Below, piece after piece: positions 26,515 to 34,012 of a DNA stretch of 64,000 nt. The stretch spans positions 9,882 through 73,881 of the forward strand of contig CAXAUF010000008.1 of assembly GCA_963972425.1 (NCBI GenBank), read 5' to 3'. Position numbers and translations under genes: made by a program. Within the stretch, counting starts at the first letter, position 1; every line of letters begins with the position of its first letter. The stretch is from Algorimicrobium sp002414705. Lineage in GTDB: Bacteria > Bacteroidota > Bacteroidia > Flavobacteriales > Flavobacteriaceae. The notes below the pieces were generated by a model. It was not told the origin of the DNA, made no database searches, and saw only the letters and a program-made list of their open reading frames with translations.

Positions 26515-28473
26515 ATGAAAAACACATTTAAAATATCAATAGGATTGATGGTTGCGGCACTTGCCTTTACAAGTTGCAATAATTCAACGCAAACATCCAA
26601 TAAAGGTGCATTAGGTTCTAGTGCAGCAGAAAAAGTATATGTAGCTCCAGGTGAGCATGATTCGCATTACGCATTCATGTCTGGTGGTTATAGCGGGAAT
26701 TTAACGGTTTATGGGTTACCTTCAGGACGTATGTTCAAGGAAATTCCAGTTTTTTCTCAATTCCCAACCAATGGTTATGGCTATTCTGAAGAAACAAAAC
26801 CGATGTTAGAAACATCTTTTGGTTTTGTGCCATGGGATGATTCGCATCACCCAGATATTTCGCAAACAAACGGTGAATTAGATGGTCGTTGGATTTTTAT
26901 TAATGGAAATAACACACCTCGTATTGCCAGAATTAGTTTAAAAACATTTGAAACAGAAGAAATTATTGAAGTTCCAAATAGTGCTGGTAACCACAGTTCA
27001 TCTTTTATTACTGAAAACACAGAGTATGTTGTAGCAGGAACACGTTTTTCTGTTCCAGTTCCACAGCGCGATATGTCTATTAGTGAATATAAAGGAAACT
27101 TTAAAGGTGCCTTATCGTTTATTAGTGTAGAACCTGAAACAGGACATATGGATATTAAATTCCAAGTCTTAATGCCAGGTTTTAATTACGATTTATCGCA
27201 TCCTGGACGCGGAAAATCTCATGGATGGTTCTTCTTTACAACCTATAATACAGAGGAAGCAAACAGTTTGTTAGAAGTTAACGCATCGCAAAACGATAAA
27301 GATTTTATTGCAGCTATTAACTGGAAAAAGATTGAAGAATATGTAAATAATGGTGGTGGAACTATGATGCCAGCAAACTATGCTCATAATATTCATAGTG
27401 ATGAAACACACACAGCTACGTCTACTATGATGAAAGAAGTACGTGTGGTTAACCCAATAGATGTTCCTGGAGCTGTTTATTTATTACCAACACCAAAATC
27501 ACCACATGGTTGTGATGTAGATCCTTCTGGAGAATATATTGTTGGAAATGGTAAATTATCTGCAAACCTAACAGTTCATTCATTTACAAAAATGATTGAT
27601 GCTATTGAAAACAAAAAATTTGATGGTGATGCGTATGGTATTCCAGTTTTAAAATTTGAAGATGTATTAGCTGGTTCAGTAGAACAGCCAGGATTAGGTC
27701 CATTACATACCGAGTTTGATGGTAAAGGTAATGCGTATACAACATTCTTTATCTCTTCAGAAGTTGTAAAATGGAAATTAGGAACATGGGAAGTATTAGA
27801 CAGAAAACCTACGTATTACTCGGTTGGACATTTAGTAATTCCAGGTGGAAACTCACAAAAACCATTTGGTAAATATATGGTTGCTATGAATAAAATTACA
27901 AAAGACCGTTATTTACCAACAGGTCCAGAAATGGAACACTCTGCACAGTTATATGATATTTCTGGCGATAAAATGGAGTTGTTATATGATTTCCCAACAC
28001 ATGGAGAACCTCATTACGCAGCAGCTATTCCAGCTGAAATTATTAAAGATAAATCTGAAAAGTTCTTTAAGTTAGCTGATAATAAGCACCCAAATAAAGT
28101 AACAAACGATAGTGAAGCTAAAGTAGTGCGTGACGGTAAAAATGTCCATATTTATATGACTATGATTCGTAGTCACTTTTCACCAGATAATATTGAAGGT
28201 GTAAAAGTTGGAGACAAAGTATTCTTCCACATTACGAATTTAGAGCAAGATTTTGACGTACCACACGGATTTGCCATGATTGGTGCTAATAATGCCGAAT
28301 TATTAATCATGCCAGGTCAAACAAGAACCCTAACGTGGGAACCTAAAAAAGTAGGTGTATGGCCTTTCTATTGTACAGATTTCTGTTCAGCTTTACACCA
28401 AGAAATGCAAGGATATATTCGTGTATCTCCAGCAGATTCTGATTTAGAATTGTCTTGGTCACTAGGAGAATAA
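26515..28473 (+). CDS. nosZ: Nitrous oxide reductase, clade II-like, lipoprotein form
   Basis: 652 residues. The N-terminus is a Sec-type lipoprotein signal (LMVAALAFTSCNN, Cys21), not a twin-arginine signal, as in clade II enzymes. The seven-bladed propeller carries the CuZ ligands, starting with H111-H112 in WDDSHHPDIS and continuing with MPANYAHNIHSDETHT and KSPHGCDVDPSG. The C-terminal cupredoxin holds CuA: FDVPHGFAMIG and YCTDFCSALHQEM with C620, C624, H628 and M631. It reduces N2O to N2 in the envelope. It is followed by a strong hairpin terminator, after which the maturation genes follow. No nir or nor genes are in the window. Confidence 0.97.
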   Translation: MKNTFKISIGLMVAALAFTSCNNSTQTSNKGALGSSAAEKVYVAPGEHDSHYAFMSGGYSGNLTVYGLPSGRMFKEIPVFSQFPTNGYGYSEETKPMLETSFGFVPWDDSHHPDISQTNGELDGRWIFINGNNTPRIARISLKTFETEEIIEVPNSAGNHSSSFITENTEYVVAGTRFSVPVPQRDMSISEYKGNFKGALSFISVEPETGHMDIKFQVLMPGFNYDLSHPGRGKSHGWFFFTTYNTEEANSLLEVNASQNDKDFIAAINWKKIEEYVNNGGGTMMPANYAHNIHSDETHTATSTMMKEVRVVNPIDVPGAVYLLPTPKSPHGCDVDPSGEYIVGNGKLSANLTVHSFTKMIDAIENKKFDGDAYGIPVLKFEDVLAGSVEQPGLGPLHTEFDGKGNAYTTFFISSEVVKWKLGTWEVLDRKPTYYSVGHLVIPGGNSQKPFGKYMVAMNKITKDRYLPTGPEMEHSAQLYDISGDKMELLYDFPTHGEPHYAAAIPAEIIKDKSEKFFKLADNKHPNKVTNDSEAKVVRDGKNVHIYMTMIRSHFSPDNIEGVKVGDKVFFHITNLEQDFDVPHGFAMIGANNAELLIMPGQTRTLTWEPKKVGVWPFYCTDFCSALHQEMQGYIRVSPADSDLELSWSLGE

Positions 28474-28520
28474 CAGTAAAGAATAGGAAAATTTTGTTTT
28501 AGTGTTTATTTTCCTAATAA

Positions 28521-28557
28521 GGCGAGAGTTGATGTTTCGCTCTCGCCTTTCTTTTTT
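28521..28557 (+). terminator. Strong hairpin after nosZ, inside the nos gene cluster
   Basis: The stem GGCGAGAG / CTCTCGCC (28521-28528, 28540-28547) has an 11-base loop and is followed by TTTCTTTTTT. It separates nosZ from the downstream maturation genes and would lower their expression relative to nosZ. Confidence 0.85.
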
Positions 28558-28600
28558 AAAACACTTTTTAACTGAATAGTTATTTTTAAATTTTAGAATT

Positions 28601-29221
28601 ATGAAAAAGGCTGGAATTATAATGATAATCGGATCATTATTGTTATTGGGACTTTTTAAATTTCCGCTTTGGAATATCATGCTTGGTGCTCCACAATATC
28701 CAGATCCTTTAGGGATGGATATTTATATTGATGGTATTAAAGGTATCACGGAATATGATCTTCAAAATATAGATGGTCTAAACCATTATATTGGTATGAA
28801 AACAATTCCAAAACCGGAAGACATGTGGGAGTTTGCAGTGTTTCCTAAAGTAATTTTGGGAATGGTAATTCTAGGTGTTATTATTGGTTTACTTGGCTTT
28901 TTTGAAAAAGTAAGCTATAAATTTTTTATGGGATGGTTTCTATTTATGTCTATATTAGGCGTATTAGGAATGTATGATTTTAATAATTGGTTAATAGATT
29001 ATGGTAGCAACCTAGATCCGCATGCTATTATTAAAGTAACCAATCCAGATGGAACGCCTATGTCTTACAAACCACCATTATTTGGTTATCAAAAATTATT
29101 AAATTTTGATGTTACATCATTACCTCATATTGGCGGATATTTAATGTTTGTTGGTATGTCGTTAACACTCGTTGCTTTTTGGTTAGGTAGAAAAATGACC
29201 TTAAAGAAAACAACGCAATAA
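28601..29221 (+). CDS. Conserved membrane protein of nos clusters
   Basis: 206 residues. An N-terminal helix (IIMIIGSLLLLGLFKFPLWNI) and three more (VILGMVILGVIIGLLGFF, MGWFLFMSILGVLGM, HIGGYLMFVGMSLTLVAFWLG) flank periplasmic loops. The loops carry PQYPDPLGMDIYIDGIKG and IDGLNHYIGMKTIPKPEDM. These His/Met/Tyr-containing segments could contact copper or NosZ, which is only inference. It sits between nosZ and nosL, where clade II nos clusters of Bacteroidota commonly have such a gene. It has no assigned function. No full -7 element was found between the nosZ terminator and its start (best is TATTTTTA). Confidence 0.75.
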   Translation: MKKAGIIMIIGSLLLLGLFKFPLWNIMLGAPQYPDPLGMDIYIDGIKGITEYDLQNIDGLNHYIGMKTIPKPEDMWEFAVFPKVILGMVILGVIIGLLGFFEKVSYKFFMGWFLFMSILGVLGMYDFNNWLIDYGSNLDPHAIIKVTNPDGTPMSYKPPLFGYQKLLNFDVTSLPHIGGYLMFVGMSLTLVAFWLGRKMTLKKTTQ

Positions 29222-29258
29222 CCAGTTGCAAAACAAAACACTAAAACACTAAACACTA

Positions 29259-29690
29259 ATGAAACAATTATTTTTAATACTACTGCTCGGGTTTACCATT
29301 ACGTCGTGTACGGTAAAACCAGAGGCTATAAATTACGGACAGGATGCTTGTCATTACTGTAAAATGACCATAGTTGATAAAGTACACGCTGCCGAAATTG
29401 TAACTAAAAAAGGCAAAGTTTATAAATTTGACGCAACGGAATGCATGGTAAATTTTATGAATGATTTTGATAATTCAGAAATTGAACTGTATTTAACCAA
29501 TCATTTTAATGAACCTGAAGTGCTTATTGACGCTACTAAAGCTACATTTTTAATTAGTAAAAATGTTCCAAGTCCAATGGGTGCTTTTTTAACAGCTTTT
29601 AAAACGAAACAAGAAGCTGAAGCGGTTCAAACAGAACAGGGAGGCGATATCTATACTTGGGATACTTTGTTGTTACATTTGCAAGGATAA
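29259..29690 (+). CDS. nosL: NosL copper-chaperone lipoprotein
   Basis: 143 residues. The lipoprotein signal is LLGFTITSCTVKP. The NosL domain follows: INYGQDACHYCKMTIVDKVHAAEIVTKKGKVYKFDATECM, with the CHYCKM copper-binding motif and the conserved Cys-Met (ECM). NosL binds Cu(I) and delivers it to NosDFY for assembly of the CuZ cluster of NosZ. It sits in its usual place before nosD. Confidence 0.93.
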   Translation: MKQLFLILLLGFTITSCTVKPEAINYGQDACHYCKMTIVDKVHAAEIVTKKGKVYKFDATECMVNFMNDFDNSEIELYLTNHFNEPEVLIDATKATFLISKNVPSPMGAFLTAFKTKQEAEAVQTEQGGDIYTWDTLLLHLQG

Positions 29691-29727
29691 TCTTCGATTA
29701 TTATTTTTAAACACTAAAATTTAATTT

Positions 29728-30978
29728 ATGATGCCATTAAAAAAGCACCATATACTTACGGCTATCCTTATTTTTGCTTTAGGACATATACTTGTTGCGC
29801 AAACTATAACGGTTTGTAAAACCTGTGATATTAAGACTTTGCAAGGTGGTATTGACGCAGCTCAAGCAAACGATACCGTTTTTATTGAAAAAGGAACCTA
29901 TAAAGAAATTGATGTACTCGTTAACAAGCCACTAACCATTATAGGAAAGGATTATCCGGTTATTGATGGCGAAATGAAAGGTGAAATTATTACTGTCGTT
30001 TCTGATAGCGTAACAGTTGATGGCTTGTTTATCAAAAATGTTGGTACTAGCTATACGTCAGATTACGCAGCTATTCGCTTGAAACGCGTTGAGAATTTCA
30101 TGATAAAGAACTTGGTTTTAGAAAAGTTGTTTTTCGGTATTTATGTTGAAAAATCGAAAAATGGAAAAATATTTCATAATAAAATTATAGGAGATGCTAA
30201 AGAAGAGTATAATTCTGGAAACGGCATTCAGCTTTGGTATAGTCAGAATATTGAAATTGAACATAACTTTGTGCAACGTGTTCGCGATGGTATCTATTTA
30301 GAGTTTTCAGATGGCTGTATTATAAAAAATAATGTCAGCTCGCACAACGTACGTTATGGCTTACATTTTATGTTTTCTAATGATGATGTTTATGAAGATA
30401 ATCTCTTCGAAAAAAATGGAGCAGGAGTTGCCGTTATGTTTTCCAAAAGAATAAAAATGTACAACAATATTTTTAGAGAAAATTGGGGAACAGCATCGTA
30501 TGGTTTATTGCTTAAAGAAATAAACGATGCCGAAATTATGTATAATACCTTTGAAGAAAACACGATTGGAATTAATACGGAAGGTTCCAACCGAATTAAA
30601 TACGAAAACAATAATTTTATCAATAACGGTTGGGCTATTAAAGTTCTAGGAGCTTGTTATACAAACACCTTTAAAGGAAATAATTTTTTATATAACTCCT
30701 TTGATATGGCTTACAATAGTAAGGTAAATGATAATGAGTTTGATGGTAATTACTGGAGTGAATATACAGGTTACGATTTAGATAAAAATGGCATTGGCGA
30801 TGTGCCTTACAGACCTGTAAAACTCTTTTCATACATTGTAAACAGAACACCCGAAACTATTATTTTACTGCGTAGTTTGTTTATAGATATTATTGATTTT
30901 TCTGAAAAAGTATCGCCTGTATTTACACCAGACAATTTACTGGATAATAACCCTAAAATTAAAAGAATAACATGGTAA
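29728..30978 (+). CDS. nosD: NosD, periplasmic copper-maturation protein
   Basis: 416 residues. The signal peptide ends LGHILVAQ (either of the two first Met codons may be used). The body is a right-handed parallel beta-helix of the CASH/pectate-lyase type, with repeats such as NGKIFHNKIIG, NIEIEHNFVQRVRDGIYLEF, RYGLHFMFSNDDVYEDNLFEKN and NRIKYENNNFINNGW. NosD works with the NosFY ABC transporter to assemble the CuZ site of NosZ. Its 3' end overlaps nosF by 7 bases, so translation is coupled. Confidence 0.93.
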   Translation: MMPLKKHHILTAILIFALGHILVAQTITVCKTCDIKTLQGGIDAAQANDTVFIEKGTYKEIDVLVNKPLTIIGKDYPVIDGEMKGEIITVVSDSVTVDGLFIKNVGTSYTSDYAAIRLKRVENFMIKNLVLEKLFFGIYVEKSKNGKIFHNKIIGDAKEEYNSGNGIQLWYSQNIEIEHNFVQRVRDGIYLEFSDGCIIKNNVSSHNVRYGLHFMFSNDDVYEDNLFEKNGAGVAVMFSKRIKMYNNIFRENWGTASYGLLLKEINDAEIMYNTFEENTIGINTEGSNRIKYENNNFINNGWAIKVLGACYTNTFKGNNFLYNSFDMAYNSKVNDNEFDGNYWSEYTGYDLDKNGIGDVPYRPVKLFSYIVNRTPETIILLRSLFIDIIDFSEKVSPVFTPDNLLDNNPKIKRITW

Positions 30979-31679
30979 GTGTTGAAAACCTACATAAAAA
31001 ATTTGGCAAGAATAAGGTGCTAACTGGACTTGATTTAGAAATTGGTGAAGGTGGGATATTTGCTGTATTAGGACCTAATGGATCAGGGAAAACCACACTG
31101 ATAAAATCCATTTTAGGTATGGTAATCCCAGATAAAGGAATTATTTCTATTCATGGTAAATCCATTAAAAAAGATTCTAATTATAGAAAACAAATTGACT
31201 ACTTGCCGCAAATAGCTAATTTCCCGAGTAACTTAAAAGTCAAAGAGCTCATAAAAATGATTAAGGACTTACGTGGGAATTCTTCCAACGAAGATTCTTT
31301 AATCCAAATGTTTAAATTAGAAACCTTTTTAGATAAAAAACTTGGACAGCTTTCTGGTGGAACCAAGCAAAAAGTGAACATCTTACTCACATTTATGTTT
31401 GATAGTCCGTTAGTTATTTTAGACGAACCTACAACAGGTTTGGATCCCATAGCACTAATCAGATTAAAAGAATTAATTAAAGCGGAGAAGGCTAAAGGCA
31501 AAACCGTATTAATTACCTCACATATTATGAGCTTTGTGGAAGAAATTTCAGATGAAATTGTTTTCCTTTTAGAAGGTAAAATTTATTTTAAAGGCACAAT
31601 TCCTGCTCTTAAAACACAGACCAATCAACCCGATTTAGAACACGCAATCGCTTCCATTTTAACAGAAAATCATGTTTAA
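30972..31679 (+). CDS. nosF: NosF, ABC transporter ATP-binding protein
   Basis: 235 residues. Walker A is GPNGSGKTTLIKSILG (about 35-50), the signature motif LSGGTKQKVNILL (about 130), Walker B LVILDEPTTGLDP (about 150), and the H-loop Thr-Ser-His in VLITSHIMSF. It energises the NosDFY complex that provides for CuZ assembly. It overlaps nosD upstream and nosY downstream (8 bases). Confidence 0.95.
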   Translation: MVSVENLHKKFGKNKVLTGLDLEIGEGGIFAVLGPNGSGKTTLIKSILGMVIPDKGIISIHGKSIKKDSNYRKQIDYLPQIANFPSNLKVKELIKMIKDLRGNSSNEDSLIQMFKLETFLDKKLGQLSGGTKQKVNILLTFMFDSPLVILDEPTTGLDPIALIRLKELIKAEKAKGKTVLITSHIMSFVEEISDEIVFLLEGKIYFKGTIPALKTQTNQPDLEHAIASILTENHV

Positions 31680-32454
31680 GATATTAAAATATAGTTTTTT
31701 CGATCTCATGCGTAGCCGCTGGAGTTACGTGTACTTTGCTTTTTATTTATTATTAGGAATCGTTTTATTATTTCTGAATAATGATTTATCCAAAGCCGTT
31801 ATAACATTAATGAATGTCATTATCATTCTGGTGCCGCTTATTGGGACTATTTTTGGTGTTATGTATTACTATAATTCCAAAGAATTTACAGAACTCCTTT
31901 TAGCACAACCTTTAAAACGATCGTCTATTTTTTTAGGTCAGTATTTAGGTGTGGCAATTTCGTTATCTATGAGTCTAATTTTAGGATTAGGAATTCCTTT
32001 TGTATTCTACGGATTATTTATGTCTAATGCTATTTGGGACTTTAGCCTATTACTTATAACAGGCGTATTTTTAACACTCATTTTTACAGCTTTAGCCTTC
32101 AACATCGCCTTAACCAACGAAAATAAAATAAAAGGTTTTGGTTATGCCATACTTATGTGGCTGTTTTTAGCAGTTATTTATGACGGCTTATTCTTAATGT
32201 CTTTATTGTTTTTTGAAGATTATCCGCTTGATAAATTATCACTTATTGGAACTGTTTTAAATCCTGTGGATTTATCAAGAACTCTCATTTTATTAAAATT
32301 GGATATTTCTGCTTTATTAGGTTATACAGGAGCAGTTTTTAAACAATTTTTCGGAACCAATTTTGGACTTATTGTATCTTTTGTTATGCTAATTGTTTGG
32401 GTATTAGCACCTGTTTTACGAATCATTCAAAAATCGAAGAAAAAAGATTTTTAA
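31672..32454 (+). CDS. nosY: NosY, ABC transporter permease
   Basis: 260 residues with six membrane helices (about 17-35, 42-64, 95-118, 125-148, 158-180, 225-252). It starts FKILKYSFFDLMRSRWSYVYFAF, the usual amphipathic lead-in of NosY/ABC-2 permeases, with KEFTELLLAQPLKRSSIFLGQYLG in the first cytoplasmic region. It is the membrane partner of NosF. It ends 60 bases before the next start; the next promoter begins inside that gap, so the nos operon probably ends here, though no terminator hairpin is seen. Confidence 0.93.
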   Translation: MFKILKYSFFDLMRSRWSYVYFAFYLLLGIVLLFLNNDLSKAVITLMNVIIILVPLIGTIFGVMYYYNSKEFTELLLAQPLKRSSIFLGQYLGVAISLSMSLILGLGIPFVFYGLFMSNAIWDFSLLLITGVFLTLIFTALAFNIALTNENKIKGFGYAILMWLFLAVIYDGLFLMSLLFFEDYPLDKLSLIGTVLNPVDLSRTLILLKLDISALLGYTGAVFKQFFGTNFGLIVSFVMLIVWVLAPVLRIIQKSKKKDF

Positions 32455-32466
32455 TTCTATAAAAAT

Positions 32467-32510
32467 CTGACAAATGTCATAATTAATATAGTACCTAATT
32501 TTTAACTTTG
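32467..32510 (+). promoter_or_regulatory. FNR-like site and -7 element for the copper-uptake operon
   Basis: CTGACAAATGTCAT (32467-32480) is followed by the full -7 match TAACTTTG (32503-32510). The dyad centre to -7 end distance is again 36.5 bases. The start codon lies only 4 bases after the -7 element, which predicts a leaderless or nearly leaderless transcript. Confidence 0.7.
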
Positions 32511-32514
32511 TCCC

Positions 32515-32913
32515 ATGATAAAGAGATTGTCACATATTTTAGCCGCTCACGTGCTTGTCATTATTCTTTTGGCACACAATATCAATTCATTGGTTATTGT
32601 AGGTGATTTTATTATGAATCAAGATTTCATTGCAAAAACACTTTGTATTCAAAAAGAAGATCAACAAGGTTGTAACGGAAAGTGTCACTTAAAAACACAA
32701 TTGGCAAAAAATGAAACCGGAACGGATGGTAAATCGCCTATTCAAAATACGTTTAAACGTCAGTCTTTAGATGTCTTTTTTGTTACTGAAATTAATTCAA
32801 TATCAGAGCAATCGGACGTTGTAAATCGTGCAGCTATTTCAATTTATTCGTATACACCAAATTTCGACAATCAGTCGTTATCAGTAGAAACACCTCCTCC
32901 AGATTTTAGTTAG
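32515..32913 (+). CDS. Small exported protein with CX8CX3CH motif, copper-uptake operon
   Basis: 132 residues. The N-terminal hydrophobic helix is SHILAAHVLVIILLAHNINSLVIVG. Next comes a conserved-looking Cys segment, CIQKEDQQGCNGKCHLKTQL (residues about 43-62), spaced CX8CX3CH, which could bind a metal. The rest is polar and ends PPPDFS. Similar short proteins with a C-GKCHLK segment occur before TonB receptors in Bacteroidota, but no function is known to me. Here it heads the operon containing a Met/His-rich lipoprotein and an OprC-like receptor, under an FNR-like promoter. A role in copper handling is inferred. Confidence 0.65.
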   Translation: MIKRLSHILAAHVLVIILLAHNINSLVIVGDFIMNQDFIAKTLCIQKEDQQGCNGKCHLKTQLAKNETGTDGKSPIQNTFKRQSLDVFFVTEINSISEQSDVVNRAAISIYSYTPNFDNQSLSVETPPPDFS

Positions 32914-33083
32914 TTTTTTCGTTTTAAAAACACATTGTTTTTCCTGTTTCTGCGCCTATAATTTGGTGTAGAGCTGGTTTTTATAGTCAAATTTCAGCAT
33001 ATTTTTTAATTACTGTTGCAGCTTTATATACATGCTGAGGTACTAATTATTGTGCTAAACATAACTCAAAAAAACAACAAAAA

Positions 33084-33935
33084 ATGAAACTAAAATATAT
33101 ATTACCAGTACTATTTATCGCTTTATTTACAACGGCTTGTTCTGAAGATGACACCAATGACGAAGCGCCTACTATAAACGAACTTGAAGGTTTAACTAAA
33201 GTTCAAGACATTACAAACACAACGCATACTATTGAATTGTATAATGCTTCAGGTCGTTTTTATACAGGATACAATGCTATTAGCGTTCGCATTAAAGATA
33301 ATACCACTAACAATTACGAAGAGAATGCAACCATTAGCTGGATGCCAGTTATGCAAATGCCAACTATGCAACATTCTTGTCCAAGAACAAACCCAACCAA
33401 AGAGCCAGGAAAAGATACAGTTTACAAAGGAAACATCGTGTATCAAATGGCTTTTGACAATGGTTCAGGTTGGTCCTTAACTGTGAATTACACCATTGAT
33501 GGTATGGATTATACAGCTACTGAAGCAATAACAGTTATGCAAAATAATGATCAAAACGTTTCTAGTTTTATGGGTAGCGATAATAAGCGTTATGTGGTTG
33601 CTATGGTAGAACCAAAAAATCCAATTATTGGAAATAATGAACTCGTTCTAGGAGTTTATGAAATGGAGAGTATGATGTCATTCCCAGTCGTTCAGGACTT
33701 CACTTTATCATTAGATCCAAGAATGCCAGGAATGGGTAATCATAGTTCTCCAAATAACACGAATTTAAGTTATAATTCAGCAGATAACATGTATCATGCA
33801 AATTTAACCTTAACCATGACAGGTTATTGGGTTTTAAATTTAAAACTAATGGATTCTGAAGGTGAGGTTCTTAAAGGAGAAGCTGTAACTGAAGATAATA
33901 TTCAAAGCAGCCTGTATTTAGAGCTTGAATTTTAA
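33084..33935 (+). CDS. Met/His-rich lipoprotein, probable copper-binding component
   Basis: 283 residues. The lipoprotein signal is LPVLFIALFTTACSED. The mature part has two beta-sandwich-like halves. The first has TISWMPVMQMPTMQHSCPR, dense in Met with one His and one Cys. The second has SLDPRMPGMGNHSSPNN. These patches resemble YtkA/FixH-like copper-binding loops (Met-x-Met, His, Pro-rich). It lies between the small Cys protein and the OprC-like receptor. A role capturing copper at the outer membrane or periplasm is inference from motif and place. The 170 bases upstream carry no clear promoter, so it is probably read from the FNR-like promoter of the preceding gene. Confidence 0.65.
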   Translation: MKLKYILPVLFIALFTTACSEDDTNDEAPTINELEGLTKVQDITNTTHTIELYNASGRFYTGYNAISVRIKDNTTNNYEENATISWMPVMQMPTMQHSCPRTNPTKEPGKDTVYKGNIVYQMAFDNGSGWSLTVNYTIDGMDYTATEAITVMQNNDQNVSSFMGSDNKRYVVAMVEPKNPIIGNNELVLGVYEMESMMSFPVVQDFTLSLDPRMPGMGNHSSPNNTNLSYNSADNMYHANLTLTMTGYWVLNLKLMDSEGEVLKGEAVTEDNIQSSLYLELEF

Positions 33936-33954
33936 TTCAAATCTTATTAAAAAC

Positions 33955-33990
33955 CTATAGATAGTTTACGTTATGGTAAGCTATCTATAG
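33955..33990 (+). other. Long hairpin before the OprC-like receptor gene
   Basis: CTATAGATAG (33955-33964) pairs with CTATCTATAG (33981-33990), and the stem continues through a G-T pair and TTAC/GTAA, for about 15 bp with a 6-base loop. No T-run follows. It lies 22 bases before the receptor start, so it may act on RNA stability or translation rather than as a terminator. Confidence 0.6.
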
Positions 33991-34012
33991 ATTTCCTAAA
34001 ACACTATTTAGC

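Noticed and set aside
32914..33083. Separate promoter for the Met/His-rich lipoprotein gene
   Set aside because: Only an imperfect ATAATTTG is found; no full TAnnTTTG and no FNR-like site, so read-through from 32515 is preferred.
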